Source of the DNA: Gammaproteobacteria bacterium
GTDB lineage: Bacteria; Pseudomonadota; Gammaproteobacteria; Chromatiales; Chromatiaceae
Assembly (NCBI GenBank): GCA_011389885.1
Contig: JAABTK010000041.1
Span: 1 to 39,898, forward strand
Reading direction: 5' to 3'
DNA: 39,898 nucleotides
Made by a program: the position numbers and the translations under genes. Of the stretch, positions 23,922-33,135 are shown piece by piece. Below the pieces are notes generated by a model. The model saw only the letters and a list, made by a program, of their open reading frames with translations, ran no database searches and had not been told where the DNA came from. Within the stretch, counting starts at the first letter, position 1; every line of letters begins with the position of its first letter.

Positions 23922-24370
23922 GGGGCCGCCTCGTGCAGCAGCTCCAGCGGGTGGCGTTGGCCGCTGCGAAAGTCGTTCAGGCAGGCGAGCACCAGCGGGC
24001 TGCGCAGGCGCGCCGCTTCGGCGATGAGTTGTTCATGGCTTAGCCACAGCGTGCGATGGATATCGGGATCCAGGTCGCGGCCCGGCTGTTGCTCGCCCGC
24101 CGCGCCATGGAACACGAAGCGCAGATAGGTGTCGCCGGCCGGCGGGACCTGCCAGCGATATACGCCCACTAGGCCTTCGGGCCGGAAGGTGCGGGCGGTT
24201 TCTTCCAGCGCCTCGCGGATCACCGCCTGCGTTAGGGACTCGTTCGCCTCCAGGTGGCCGGCGGGCTGATTGAGGACCATGCGGCCCTGAATGGCCTCTT
24301 CCACCAGCAAGAACCGCCGTTGGGGGTCTTGAATGATCGCGGCCACGGTGACGCGGGGTTTCCAGGTCAT
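23918..24370 (-). CDS. nudJ: Nudix phosphatase NudJ
   Basis: A 150-residue Nudix hydrolase; E. coli NudJ acts on HMP-PP and nucleoside di- or triphosphates. The Nudix box is [20 protein letters not shown] (38-57), with the metal-binding [20 protein letters not shown] before it is typical of NudJ, as is [13 protein letters not shown] later. The ATG has a strong AAGGAG 8 nt upstream and shares ATGA with the rluE stop. It is third from the end of a four-gene conserved operon. Confidence 0.93.
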   Translation of the reverse strand: MTWKPRVTVAAIIQDPQRRFLLVEEAIQGRMVLNQPAGHLEANESLTQAVIREALEETARTFRPEGLVGVYRWQVPPAGDTYLRFVFHGAAGEQQPGRDLDPDIHRTLWLSHEQLIAEAARLRSPLVLACLNDFRSGQRHPLELLHEAAP

Positions 24371-24951
24371 GCGCGGCTCCTTTTGGGCCTGCGAGGGGTG
24401 GCTGGCGCGGGCGCTTGCGGGGCGTTGATCCGGCGCCACTGGCCGGGTTGCAGCGCGCCCAACCGCCAGCGGCCGACGGTGCTGCGCACCAGGCGCAGGG
24501 TGGGGTGGCCGATAGCGGCGGTCATGCGCCGCACCTGGCGGTTGCGGCCCTCGCAGATGCGGATTTCAAGCCAAGCCGCGGGGATCCGGGCGCGGTAGCG
24601 CACGGGCGGGTCGCGGGGCCAGATCGCGGGCTCGTTCATGCGTCGGGCCAGGGCCGGCAGGGTGGGGCCGTCGTTCAGTTCCAGGCCGTGGCGCAGGCGC
24701 TCCAGTGCGGCCGCTTCGGGCTCGCCCTCCACCTGCGCCCAGTAGGTCTTCCAGGTCTGGTGGCGCGGGTCGGTGAGGCGGTGTTGCAGCTTGCCGTCGT
24801 CGGTGAGCAGCAGCAGGCCCTCGCTGTCGCGATCCAGCCGCCCGGCGGGATAGACCCCGGGCAGCGGGATATGGTTCGCCAGGGTGGGGCGGCCGTCGCC
24901 GCCGCGAAACTGGGTGAGCACGCCGTAGGGCTTGTTGAACAGCAGGAGCAT
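24367..24951 (-). CDS. rluE: 23S rRNA pseudouridine synthase RluE
   Basis: A 194-residue RsuA/RluE-family enzyme, expected to make pseudouridine 2457 in 23S rRNA. It starts directly with [14 protein letters not shown], without the S4 domain of RluB/RsuA, as RluE does. Catalytic D40 lies in [24 protein letters not shown] and [20 protein letters not shown] complete the family signature. The basic, Pro-rich tail ([11 protein letters not shown]) is a lineage add-on. It heads the rluE-nudJ-mnmA-hflD operon, 40 bp after yciK; no clear ribosome binding site was found before the ATG. Confidence 0.93.
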   Translation of the reverse strand: MLLLFNKPYGVLTQFRGGDGRPTLANHIPLPGVYPAGRLDRDSEGLLLLTDDGKLQHRLTDPRHQTWKTYWAQVEGEPEAAALERLRHGLELNDGPTLPALARRMNEPAIWPRDPPVRYRARIPAAWLEIRICEGRNRQVRRMTAAIGHPTLRLVRSTVGRWRLGALQPGQWRRINAPQAPAPATPRRPKRSRA

Positions 24952-24991
24952 GAAGGGTTTTGATTTCGTGGATTATGCGAATTTCAAGCTT

Positions 24992-25759
24992 CTAGCTTCT
25001 AGCTGCAAACTTGTCGGCATCAATGGCCCGCCCCGTGATCCCTTGACTGTCCGCCCCCATCAGCCATAGGTACAGCGGCATGAGGTCCGCCGGCGTTTTG
25101 AGCGTGGCCGGATCCTCGCCGGGGAAGGCGATGGCGCGCAGGCGGCTGCGGGTGGGGCCGGGGGCGACACTATTGACGCGGATGGCGGTGCTGTTTTCGG
25201 TCTCTTCGGCCAGGATCTGCATCAGCCCCTCTAGGCCGAACTTGGATACGCCGTAGGCCCCCCAATAGGCCTGTCCCCGGCGCCCGACGGTGTCCGAGGT
25301 GAACAGCACCGAGGCGGTGTCGGCCTGGCGCAACAGCGGCAGGCAGGCCTGGGTGAGCATGAAGGGGGCGTTGAGGTTGACCTGCATCACCTGATACCAG
25401 GTTTGGATGTCGTAGTCGTCGATGCGGCTCAGCAGGCGCAGCTCGGCGGCGTTGTGCAACAGGCCGTGCAGGGCGCCGAATTCCTGTGCCAGCTTGTCCG
25501 CCATGTCTTCGTAGTCTTTGGGGCTGGCGCCTTCGAGGTTCAGCGGGTAGATGGCCGGTTGGGGATGCCCCGCCGCTTCGATTTCATCGTACACCGCCTC
25601 CAGCTTGGCCAGGGTGCGCCCCAGCAGCACCACAGTGGCGCCATGGGCGGCGAAGCTCAGGGCGGCCTCGCGGCCGATGCCGTTGGCGGCGCCGGTGACT
25701 AGGATGGTGCGGCCTTGCAGTAAATCGGCGGGCGGCTGATACTCGAATGGCTCGGGCAT
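24992..25759 (-). CDS. yciK: YciK-type short-chain oxidoreductase
   Basis: A 255-residue SDR closest in pattern to E. coli YciK, an enzyme of unknown substrate. It begins YQPPADLLQGRTILVTGAAN, with TGAANGIG at 22-29; LLHNAAELRLLSRIDDY replaces the usual NNAG; the catalytic pair is Y169 and K173 in YGVSKFG; the C-terminal half carries TAIRVNSVAPGPTRSRLRA and ends with a MPLYLWLMGADSQGITG block, all typical. The start was chosen at MPEPFEYQP because YciK homologues begin there. In many gammaproteobacteria yciK follows gph and ubiG; here a Cys-rich gene lies upstream instead. Confidence 0.88.
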   Translation of the reverse strand: MPEPFEYQPPADLLQGRTILVTGAANGIGREAALSFAAHGATVVLLGRTLAKLEAVYDEIEAAGHPQPAIYPLNLEGASPKDYEDMADKLAQEFGALHGLLHNAAELRLLSRIDDYDIQTWYQVMQVNLNAPFMLTQACLPLLRQADTASVLFTSDTVGRRGQAYWGAYGVSKFGLEGLMQILAEETENSTAIRVNSVAPGPTRSRLRAIAFPGEDPATLKTPADLMPLYLWLMGADSQGITGRAIDADKFAARS

Positions 25760-25782
25760 GGGGTCTTGGGTCTCGGTTGAAC

Positions 25783-26574
25783 TCAATCTTGGGCGGATGG
25801 GTCGGTTTCGGCTGGGGCCGGCGCGGGGTCCGGCGTGCAGGGCGCGAAGAAGTCGCTGCGCGCCATGGCCTCGATGCAGCGCTTGGCGGAGTCGAGCTGC
25901 CGGTTTTCTCGTCGCAGGCGCATGCCGATCTCTTCTTGTTCCATATCCAGCAACTGGCGGGCCGGGGAGCAGGCGCGGCTGTCGCTGCACTCGCCATTGG
26001 GGCCGCAGACCAGGTCCGCCAGCTTGCGGCATTCGCTTGGCGGGGCGGCCGCGCTGCCCGCGCAGGGCTTGAAGAAGCTTTCGTCCTCCAGCGCCTCCAG
26101 GCAGTGGCGGGCGGTCTCATTGTAGCCCTTGTTGCTGTGCTGCATGGCCTCTTCTTTTTCCAGTTTCAGCAGTTGTCGCGCCGGGGAGCAGGCCTCGGCC
26201 GCGTTGCACTGGCCGTCGAAACCGCAGACCTTGATCACTAGGTTCACGCAGGCCGGATCCTCGGGGCCGAAGGGGAGCGCTTGATCTTCGCCCTCCGATT
26301 GCTCCGGCGGCTCCACGGTCTCGGGCCGCAGCGGGCGCTTACCGCCGCTGACCACCACCCCGTCGCGCACGATGATCACCGAGCCGTCTTCGAGTCGATG
26401 CACGCCGTCCCACAGCGCGGCCGAGCCCTGGTCTCTGAAGACCTTGGCCTTCTGGGTGTCACGCTCGACGCGCACCACGTCGCCGTCTTGCAGGTTGCCG
26501 GTCCAGTAGTTGGCGGCGCTGGCCGGGAGCGGCAATAAAAAGCCTAGGACCAAGGGTATGCAGAGTCTGTTCAT
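25783..26574 (-). CDS. Secreted protein with a duplicated six-cysteine module
   Basis: A 263-residue exported protein of unknown function. The signal peptide is 1-20 (PASAA). An N-terminal segment (33-78) has RLEDGSVIIVRDGVVV. Then two copies of one module follow: cysteines at 109, 117, 123, 129, 158, 171 and at 182, 190, 196, 202, 233, 246. Both share ACSPARQLL and an SFFKPC/DFFAPC ending. The spacings (8, 6, 6, 29, 13 against 8, 6, 6, 31, 13) show a tandem duplication, and six cysteines suggest three disulfides per module in the periplasm. The acidic Pro-rich linkers and tail are low complexity. It lies between hemH and yciK on the same strand; no functional link is evident. Confidence 0.78.
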   Translation of the reverse strand: MNRLCIPLVLGFLLPLPASAANYWTGNLQDGDVVRVERDTQKAKVFRDQGSAALWDGVHRLEDGSVIIVRDGVVVSGGKRPLRPETVEPPEQSEGEDQALPFGPEDPACVNLVIKVCGFDGQCNAAEACSPARQLLKLEKEEAMQHSNKGYNETARHCLEALEDESFFKPCAGSAAAPPSECRKLADLVCGPNGECSDSRACSPARQLLDMEQEEIGMRLRRENRQLDSAKRCIEAMARSDFFAPCTPDPAPAPAETDPSAQD

Positions 26575-26621
26575 TAAGGTAACTCACGTCTGAGTTATTG
26601 TATTGCGCCCAAGCGCGTGTT

Positions 26622-27662
26622 TCAGGCGCTGCCGCTGGAGCCGGCCGGCGCGGGGCCGATGCGGTTGAGCACCAGGTCCGCGAGGGCCTGTATGTGATCG
26701 GGGCGGTCATTCAACGCTGGAATGTAATGGTACTCCCCTCCGCCCGCTTGTTGGAAGTTTTCGCGGTTTTCGCCGGCGATCTCTTCCAGGGTTTCCAGGC
26801 AATCGGCGGAGAACCCGGGGCAGATCACATGCACCTTGCCCAGGCCCTCCCGGCCCCATTCGACCAGGGTTTCGTCGGTATAGGGGCGCAGCCATTCGGC
26901 CTTGCCGAGGCGGGATTGAAAGGTCAGCTTCCAGCGGTCGGCGGACAGCCCCAGCGCCGCGCTGAGCAGGTGCGCGGTGGCGCAGCAGTGGTTTGGATAG
27001 GGGTCGCCCTTGTCGGCGTAGTCCTTGGGGATGCCATGAAAGGAGATCAGCAGCCGATCCGGCTCGCCGTGGCGCCCCCAGTATTCCCGAATGCTGGCCG
27101 CCAGGGCCGCGATGTACCCCGGCTGAGCGTGGTATTCGTTGATGAAGCAAAGTTCGGGAATCCAGCGCCAGGTGCGCAGGGTGGCGCTCACCGCGTCCAG
27201 GGTCGAGGCGGTGGTGCTGGCCGAGTATTGCGGATAGGCCGGCAGCACGATGATCTTGCGCGCGTTGGCCAGGCGCAGTTTCTCCAACCCCGCGGCGATG
27301 GAGGGCGTGCCGTAGCGCATCGCGGGGACCACCATCAGCGGCTCGCTGGTGCGGTTCTGCAAGGCCTCCTCCAGCGCCTTGGCCTGGTCCAGGGTCATGG
27401 AGAGCAGCGGCGAGCCGCGTTCGGTCCAGACCTTGCGGTAGGCGGCCGCCGACTTGCGCGGCCGGGTGTTGAGGATGACGCCGTTGAGCACCGCCCACCA
27501 GATCAGGCGCGGGGCCTCCACCACGCGCGGATCCCACAGGAATTCCGCCAAGTAGCGGCGCACGGCGGCGGTTTCGGCGGCGTCCGGGGTGCCGAGGTTG
27601 GTGAAGAGTACGCCGATCTTTTCGGGTTCGTCCGAGTTGGGGTAGGGGCCTTGAAATGGCAT
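26622..27662 (-). CDS. hemH: Ferrochelatase
   Basis: Inserts Fe(II) into protoporphyrin IX, the last step of protoheme synthesis. The 346-residue protein has [12 protein letters not shown] at the N-terminus, [20 protein letters not shown], catalytic H209 in [27 protein letters not shown] and [17 protein letters not shown]. The length is normal, with a short Gly/Ser/Ala tail. A pair of adjacent cysteines (HCCATAH) sits where many proteobacterial ferrochelatases have one. The gene is divergent from copA with a 287-bp gap. Confidence 0.97.
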   Translation of the reverse strand: MPFQGPYPNSDEPEKIGVLFTNLGTPDAAETAAVRRYLAEFLWDPRVVEAPRLIWWAVLNGVILNTRPRKSAAAYRKVWTERGSPLLSMTLDQAKALEEALQNRTSEPLMVVPAMRYGTPSIAAGLEKLRLANARKIIVLPAYPQYSASTTASTLDAVSATLRTWRWIPELCFINEYHAQPGYIAALAASIREYWGRHGEPDRLLISFHGIPKDYADKGDPYPNHCCATAHLLSAALGLSADRWKLTFQSRLGKAEWLRPYTDETLVEWGREGLGKVHVICPGFSADCLETLEEIAGENRENFQQAGGGEYHYIPALNDRPDHIQALADLVLNRIGPAPAGSSGSA

Positions 27663-27949
27663 GGGGTCACCAGGGGGCGAAACGATTCATGCAGGGCGGC
27701 GGCCGGCTGATATTGCGCTGCATAGGGTTTGGGTCGCGGGTCATAATGCCGGCCTGCGCGGTGGTTTGTGGTACGAATTGGCTGGACAAAGTGCGGACGA
27801 AGCCGGCCGAAACCAACTCCGGCCCGATCAATGCCTGCTGCTGGGGCCTTTTCATCGCTCGGCCCGCCCCAAAGTATGAGGCTACCGAAACGGCAACAAA
27901 ACACCCTTTCCCTGATGATGTCAATGCGAATGCGCATTTAGGAAACCTT
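27663..27949. promoter_or_regulatory. Divergent hemH/copA upstream region with a palindromic AT-rich site
   Basis: No gene seen. Just before the copA ribosome binding site lies AATGCG-AATGCG-CATT (27923-27938), in which AATGCGCATT is a perfect palindrome. It resembles a degenerate Fur box (AATG..AAT....ATT) more than a CueR operator; no ACCTTGC-type CueR palindrome was found. It is followed by AGGA 6 nt before the copA ATG. Being so close to the gene it could block transcription or initiation. Confidence 0.3.
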
Positions 27950-30385
27950 ATGGCCGAGCCCCGCAAGCAGTTTCTGGACTTTCCGATCGAAGGCATGACC
28001 TGCGCCGCCTGCTCCACGCGCCTGGAAAAGGTGCTGGGGCGGCTGCCCGGGGTGGAGGAGGCCAATGTCAGCCTGGCCGGCGAGGCCGCGCGCCTGCGCT
28101 TCGGCGACCACGCCACCGGCGCGGACGCGGTGGCGGAGGCGGTGCGCAAGGCCGGCTTCCAGGTGCCGACGCGGCTGGTGGAGCTGGACATTCGGGGCAT
28201 GACCTGCGCCGCCTGCTCGGCGCGGCTGGAGAAGGTGCTGTCGCGCCTCGATGGCGTGACCGAGGCGCGCGTAAACATCGCCACCGAGCGGGCGCAGGTG
28301 CGCATTGTCCCCGGCGCCGCGGACGAGGCGCGCCTGATCGAGGCGGTGAAAAAGGCCGGTTTCGAGGCCTCGCCGCGTAAGGCCGCGGCCGAGGTGCGGG
28401 CCGAGCAGGAGGCCCGGGCCGAGCGCCAACAGCGCCGCGAGCGCCAACGCCTGGCCATCGCCGTGGGCCTGACCTTGCCGCTGGCCCTGCCCATGGTCGG
28501 CATGCTTTTTGGCAGCCACTGGATGCTGCCCGGCTGGGTGCAGTTTCTGCTCGCCACCCCGGTGCAATTTTGGATCGGGCTGCGCTTCTACCAAGGGGCC
28601 TATAAGTCCCTGCGCGGCGGGGCCGGGAATATGGACGTGCTGGTGGTCTTGGGCACCAGCGCCGCCTGGGGGCTGAGCACCTGGAATGTGCTATTCACCG
28701 CCGGCGGCGACCTGTACTTCGAGGCCTCGGCCATGGTGATCACTCTGGTGCTGTTGGGCAAGTGGCTGGAACGCCGCGCGCGCTCCAGCGCCGGGCGGGC
28801 GATTCGCGCCCTGGCGCAATTGCGCCCGGACAAGGCCCATCTGGAGCGGGACGGCGGGCTGGTGGATGTGGATGCCGAGGCGGTGTTGCAGGATGATCGG
28901 GTGGTGGTGCGCCCCGGCGAGCGCTTGCCGGTGGACGGCCTGGTGCTGGAGGGCGAGACCCAGGTGGACGAGTCGATGGTCACCGGCGAGAGCCTGCCGG
29001 TGGCCAAGGCCGCGGGCGACCGGGTGATCGGCGGCACGGTGAACGGCGAGGGCATGCTGCGGCTGCGCGCCACCGCGGTGGGGGCCGAGTCCACGCTCTC
29101 CAGGGTGATTCAACTCGTCGAGAGTGCGCAGGCGGACAAGGCGGACATTCAGCGCCTGGCGGATCGGGTGTCGGCGGTGTTCGTGCCCATCGTGGTGACC
29201 ATTGCGGTGCTCACCTTCGTCGTCTGGCAGGCCCTGGGGCAGGGCGAGACCGCCTTTATCGCCGCGGTCTCGGTGCTGGTGATCGCCTGCCCCTGCGCCC
29301 TGGGCCTGGCCACCCCCACCGCCATTATGGTGGGCACCGGCATCGCCGCCCGCCGGGGCATCCTGATTAAGGACGCCGCGGCCCTGGAGCGGGGCCACAA
29401 GGTGGACACGGTGATCTTCGACAAGACCGGCACCCTCACCCAGGGCCGGCCGGCGGTGCATGCCATCCGGCCCGCCGACGGCCAAGACCCGGTGGAGATC
29501 CTGCGCCTGGCGGCCGCGGTGCAGCAGGGCAGTGAGCACCCGCTGGCCCGCGCGATACGCGAAAAGGCCGCGGCCGACGGGCTGGAACTCCCGCGCGCCG
29601 AGGCGGTGCGCGCGGTCGCCGGGCGCGGCGTGCGCGCTCGGGTGGGGGCGCGCCAGGTGCTGATCGGCAATCGGGCCTTTCTGCGCGAGCAGCTCGGTGA
29701 GCTGCCCGGTCTGGAGGCGCTGGCAGAGGCGGGCCATGCGGGCCGCATTCAGGTCTTCGTGGCCGCCGCTGGGTTGGAGCCTCCCCTGGCGTCCGCGCCG
29801 GACCCGTCCGCAGGGCAGGCCCGCCTCCTCGGCAGCATCCTGCTCGAAGACCCCTTGCGCCCTGAATCCGCCGCCGCCATCGCCGAACTCCATCGCCAAG
29901 GCATTCGCAGCGTAATGCTGTCGGGCGATCAAGAGTCCACCGCGCAGGCGGTGGCCGCGGCCTTGGGCATCGATCAAGTCCGCGCCGAGGCCCTGCCTGA
30001 GGATAAGGTGGCCGAGGTGCAACGCCTGCGGGCGGAGGGGCGCGTGGTGGCCATGGTGGGCGACGGCGTGAACGACGCCCCGGCGCTGGCGGCGGCGGAC
30101 GTGGGCATCGCCATGGGCGGCGGCACGGACGTGGCCATGCACACCGCCGGCATCACCCTTATGCGCCCCGATCCGGCGTTGGTGCAACAGGCCATGGGCC
30201 TGTCCCGCTCCATCTACCAAAAGATTAAGCAAAACCTGTTTTGGGCGCTGATCTATAATCTGATCGCCATCCCGGCCGCGGCCCTGGGCCTGCTGAACCC
30301 GGTAATCGCCGGCGCCGCCATGGCCTTCTCCTCGGTCAGCGTGGTGAGCAACTCGCTGCTGTTGCGGCGACAGTGGCGCGGCTAA
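27950..30385 (+). CDS. copA: Cu(+)-exporting P1B-type ATPase
   Basis: Pumps monovalent copper (or silver) out of the cytoplasm using ATP. The 811-residue protein has two N-terminal heavy-metal domains with GMTCAAC (cysteines 18/21 and 86/89), eight membrane helices, the actuator-domain VTGESLPV, the transport-site C447-P448-C449 in [13 protein letters not shown], phosphorylated D491 in [10 protein letters not shown], the HP motif in SEHPLA and the hinge [11 protein letters not shown] and N residues of the last helices are in NLIAIPAAA and [13 protein letters not shown]. The start follows AGGA at good spacing. A small HMA chaperone gene lies 0.5 kb downstream on the same strand, separated by a repeat element. 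Confidence 0.96.
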   Translation: MAEPRKQFLDFPIEGMTCAACSTRLEKVLGRLPGVEEANVSLAGEAARLRFGDHATGADAVAEAVRKAGFQVPTRLVELDIRGMTCAACSARLEKVLSRLDGVTEARVNIATERAQVRIVPGAADEARLIEAVKKAGFEASPRKAAAEVRAEQEARAERQQRRERQRLAIAVGLTLPLALPMVGMLFGSHWMLPGWVQFLLATPVQFWIGLRFYQGAYKSLRGGAGNMDVLVVLGTSAAWGLSTWNVLFTAGGDLYFEASAMVITLVLLGKWLERRARSSAGRAIRALAQLRPDKAHLERDGGLVDVDAEAVLQDDRVVVRPGERLPVDGLVLEGETQVDESMVTGESLPVAKAAGDRVIGGTVNGEGMLRLRATAVGAESTLSRVIQLVESAQADKADIQRLADRVSAVFVPIVVTIAVLTFVVWQALGQGETAFIAAVSVLVIACPCALGLATPTAIMVGTGIAARRGILIKDAAALERGHKVDTVIFDKTGTLTQGRPAVHAIRPADGQDPVEILRLAAAVQQGSEHPLARAIREKAAADGLELPRAEAVRAVAGRGVRARVGARQVLIGNRAFLREQLGELPGLEALAEAGHAGRIQVFVAAAGLEPPLASAPDPSAGQARLLGSILLEDPLRPESAAAIAELHRQGIRSVMLSGDQESTAQAVAAALGIDQVRAEALPEDKVAEVQRLRAEGRVVAMVGDGVNDAPALAAADVGIAMGGGTDVAMHTAGITLMRPDPALVQQAMGLSRSIYQKIKQNLFWALIYNLIAIPAAALGLLNPVIAGAAMAFSSVSVVSNSLLLRRQWRG

Positions 30386-30393
30386 AACCTGCG

Positions 30394-30834
30394 CTAGTAG
30401 GCCTGCGCAGAAATAACGGAAACAACGCCATTTAAGAACGCAGAGGGTGCAGCGGACCGCAGCGGGCGCGGAGGAATCCTTGCTTGACCGTCCCCCGCGC
30501 TCAGGGGCGGGGATGCCTGTCCGCCGTTGAAGCCTCGCCTGGCCGCCCGCAGTGCAGCCCTCGGGCTGTGTGGTTCTGCGTGTGCTCGGAACTCCGAAAG
30601 CGCCTGGGTTGCCAGTTTGTCAAACGGCGTGTCAAACGCGCAACACCGCTGGTCCCCAAGCTCTAGCCTCCCGAGCCATTCGGCAAGCTGAAGCTTGCAA
30701 GACAGGCATTCCCAAGGAGACTGTGGGAGCGAACATGAAATCGGAAGGCCTCTCTGCGCCCTCGCGGTTCTCCGCGTGCTCTGCGTTGCGAGGGCGTCTG
30801 GGTTGTTTGCGATACTTGGGCGCGGCTGTACTAG
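30394..30834 (+). repeat. 441-bp CTAG-tipped inverted-arm element, different middle
   Basis: Begins CTAGTAGGCCTGCGCAG and ends GCGGCTGTACTAG. The left arm is ATAACGGAAACAAC, GAACGCAGAGGG, GGGCGCGGAGG; the right arm is CTCTGCGCCCTCGCGG, CTCTGCGTTGC, GGTTGTTTGCGATA. The middle differs from copies A and B and contains the REP-like GCAGCCC-TC-GGGCTGT (30554-30569). It starts 9 nt after the copA stop. The 65 bp from its end to the chaperone gene contain TACAAT and CATAAT as possible -10 boxes without a clear -35. Confidence 0.8.
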
Positions 30835-30899
30835 GGGCTTCGTATCGGCCACTGCGTTGCCGTACAATCCAAACATAATCCATTCAGAGGTGAGAACGA

Positions 30900-31106
30900 A
30901 TGAGCACAACCTATAAAGTCGAAGGCATGAGCTGCGGCGGCTGCGTCAACGCCGTCACCCAGGCGATTCAGGCACTGGCCCCCCGGGCCGAGGTGAATGT
31001 CGAACTCGACGGCGGCCTGGTCCGGGTGGACGGTGCGGACGACGACGCGGTGATCGCACAGGCGGTGGACAACGCCGGCTTCACCTTTGTCGGCAAGGTC
31101 GCTTGA
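30900..31106 (+). CDS. CopZ-like heavy-metal-associated (HMA) chaperone
   Basis: A 68-residue single HMA domain, the size of CopZ/Atx1 metallochaperones. The metal-binding loop is GMSCGGC (cysteines 12 and 15); the fold is completed by VNAVTQAIQALAPRAEVNVE and DDDAVIAQAVDNAGFTF. It likely hands Cu(I) to the HMA domains of CopA or buffers it. The ribosome binding site is GAGGTGAG. The metal is inferred from the motif and the neighbour; a lone C-x2-C with Gly-Gly between is also seen in proteins that carry other soft metals. Confidence 0.88.
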   Translation: MSTTYKVEGMSCGGCVNAVTQAIQALAPRAEVNVELDGGLVRVDGADDDAVIAQAVDNAGFTFVGKVA

Positions 31107-31140
31107 TGGGCCGGGTCGCAGGTTTCGGGGGCTAGGCGTT

Positions 31141-32247
31141 ATGCAGCCCGACAGGCCCGCCCGGGGGGATTTGAGCAGCCAACTGCGGGCGATGAAGATC
31201 CCCGAAAGCCGGGCCGAGAGAGATCCGTTTGAGGCGCTGGCCGGGTTTGCGGACGACCCCGAGAACGAGCCGGCCGCCGACTCGGTATTCGAGAGCCTTC
31301 GCCGGGCGCAGGCCGAGCGCAAGATTGACCAGCAAAGGCCCGCGACTCCGCCCGAAGGCGACGCGGCCGAGGCCGCCGCCGATCCGCCTTTTTCCGCGGC
31401 GGATTCGGAGGGCTTCGATTCCAACGGCTCGCCCGGCTCGGCGAGGCCGCCGGGATCGGCCGCTGGCGGTGACGGCGGCGCCGAGGCCCGCAAGGTGCTG
31501 CGGCAGTTGGTGGCGGCGAACAACAGCCTGCGTGCGCAGCAGGCGGACAATGGCCAGCGGATCAATACCCTGCTGACCACCGTGATCCCGCTGCGCTGGA
31601 TCGGTTGGTTTCTGCTCCTACTGTCGATCCTCGACGGCTTCGAGATCGGCTACTCGGTGCAACTCATGAACCCCCAATCCGAGTTGCAGGCGATGGGGGC
31701 GTTAATCGAGAAGTCGGCCATCCCCTTGCTCGGCATCGGCCTGATCTTTTGGGGCGGGGTCTTTCTGCGCGGGCGTTGGGAGGCCCCGGTGATTAAGGGT
31801 CTGTCCTGGCTGTGTATCCTGTTGGGTCTGTTTTACCTGGCGATGGCGCCGCTGCTGGTGTTGGATGCGTATCGTATCGACCAGGCCAGGATGGGCCAAC
31901 TGGCCGCCGAGGAGGATCAGGTCAAGGCCCGGCAGGCGCAGGTCCTCACCCAGTTGGAGCAGATGCAGACCAAGGAGCAGCTTGAGCGGGTGTTGCAGGG
32001 GGTGATCGCAAGGCCGTTGGTCGCGCCCCCGGACAAGCCGCTGGCCGAACTCAAGTCGATGCTGCAACAGGCGGCGGCGAAGCAGTCGAGCGACAGGTTG
32101 GCCTTAATCGAACGCAAGCGCGGCGATGATCGGGTCAGGTTTTGGATGTCCTGCGCAAAATGGGCCGTCGGCGCCGTGTTCGCCGGGGCGGTGTTGCTCG
32201 GGGTTTGGTTCATGACGGGCTGGGCCAGGGTTACGCCCAAGCGCTGA
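31141..32247 (+). CDS. HpsJ-like membrane protein
   Basis: A 368-residue protein. Residues 1-120 are disordered and rich in Pro, Ala, Asp and Glu. Four membrane helices follow: about 149-171 (IPLRWIGWFLLLLSILDG), 190-210, 220-245 and 334-358. The helix 1-3 region (YSVQLMNPQSELQAMGALIE, IPLLGIGLIFWGG, GLSWLCILLGLFYLAMAPLL) strongly recalls cyanobacterial HpsJ, linked there to hormogonium polysaccharide and motility; the likeness is from memory and not from a search. Between helices 3 and 4 lies a coiled coil (LAAEEDQVKARQAQVLTQLE). It leads a four-gene plus-strand set ending in a receiver-kinase. An alternative start is the ATG at 31192. Confidence 0.7.
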   Translation: MQPDRPARGDLSSQLRAMKIPESRAERDPFEALAGFADDPENEPAADSVFESLRRAQAERKIDQQRPATPPEGDAAEAAADPPFSAADSEGFDSNGSPGSARPPGSAAGGDGGAEARKVLRQLVAANNSLRAQQADNGQRINTLLTTVIPLRWIGWFLLLLSILDGFEIGYSVQLMNPQSELQAMGALIEKSAIPLLGIGLIFWGGVFLRGRWEAPVIKGLSWLCILLGLFYLAMAPLLVLDAYRIDQARMGQLAAEEDQVKARQAQVLTQLEQMQTKEQLERVLQGVIARPLVAPPDKPLAELKSMLQQAAAKQSSDRLALIERKRGDDRVRFWMSCAKWAVGAVFAGAVLLGVWFMTGWARVTPKR

Positions 32248-32316
32248 GCAGCCGACAATCGGCCCCTTTTAAACAGGTGATGATCGTGGTGTGTTTTTTC
32301 GGGAGACCCTTGGCGG

Positions 32317-33135
32317 ATGTTGCGCGCTAGCTCGGGGACGGATTTGTTACGCATGCTGGCCGCCTGGGCGCTGCTGTGGGGCTGGCACGCGCTGCACGCC
32401 CAGGTCCCCTGTTGGCTGTTGCCCGCGTTTTTATTGCCAGTGGCGGTGTTGATCCTGTTGGCCATGTTGGAAAACGCGCTGTTACAGCGCCGGGCTTGGC
32501 TGGGGATGTATCTGCGGGGCTCTAGCGGGGCGTTTCGCCTGCTGCGCGGCGGGGTCTTTATGCTGGGCTGGCAGGCGCTGAAGGCCACCCTGTTTGCGCT
32601 GATTCTGTTGCTGGCGGTGCTGCGTTGGCCGGCTGGCTATTGGTTGCTGTTGCTGGCGGATCTGCTGTTGCTGTGGCTGCTGGCCGGTGTGCTCGCGGCG
32701 CGCCTGGCGCCCCATCTGCGGCCGGGGTTCGCCCCGCGCTTGGCGCGGCGGCTGTTGGCGCCCTTGAATACGCTGCTGTGCGGGGTGGCGTTGGTGGCCC
32801 TGGCCTATTATTCGCCCCATCCGGACTTTCGCGGCGGCAGTTTGGTGCAGGCCTTGCATGTCGGCCTGTCCGGGGCCGACCTGCACTGCGCGGAATTGGC
32901 GTTGTTGGCGCGCCTTGACGGGGCCTTGGAGGCGGGCGGCTGGTGGCTGGCCCAAGCCTGGCTGACGCGGCCTGAGCTGACGTGGCTGGCGCCCCTGGCC
33001 TGGTTGCTGTTTCTGGGCGCGTCCATGGCCTTTGTGTGGGGCTATAGTCGCCTGTTGCTGGGGACCCAGGTGCGCCCCCGCGAGCTGTTCGGCTGGCTCG
33101 AAGGCGAACCCCTGTCGCCGGGGGGACGGGCGTGA
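32317..33135 (+). CDS. Polytopic membrane protein of unknown function
   Basis: A 272-residue, very Leu/Ala/Trp-rich protein with about six membrane helices (near 10-28, 32-56, 77-103, 107-131, 146-167 and 222-250). The loop between the last two helices (SPHPDFRGGSLVQALHVGLS, then GADLHCAELALLARLDGAL) is the only sizeable soluble part. No family was recognised. The stop codon overlaps the next start (GTGA, 4 nt), so the two products are probably made together and may form a complex. Upstream GGGAG is 11 nt from the ATG. Confidence 0.72.
   Translation: MLRASSGTDLLRMLAAWALLWGWHALHAQVPCWLLPAFLLPVAVLILLAMLENALLQRRAWLGMYLRGSSGAFRLLRGGVFMLGWQALKATLFALILLLAVLRWPAGYWLLLLADLLLLWLLAGVLAARLAPHLRPGFAPRLARRLLAPLNTLLCGVALVALAYYSPHPDFRGGSLVQALHVGLSGADLHCAELALLARLDGALEAGGWWLAQAWLTRPELTWLAPLAWLLFLGASMAFVWGYSRLLLGTQVRPRELFGWLEGEPLSPGGRA

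Noticed and set aside
28691-30232. A 513-codon open frame antisense to copA
   Set aside because: copA has all catalytic motifs on the plus strand; the antisense frame is His/Gly/Arg-rich with no recognisable domain.
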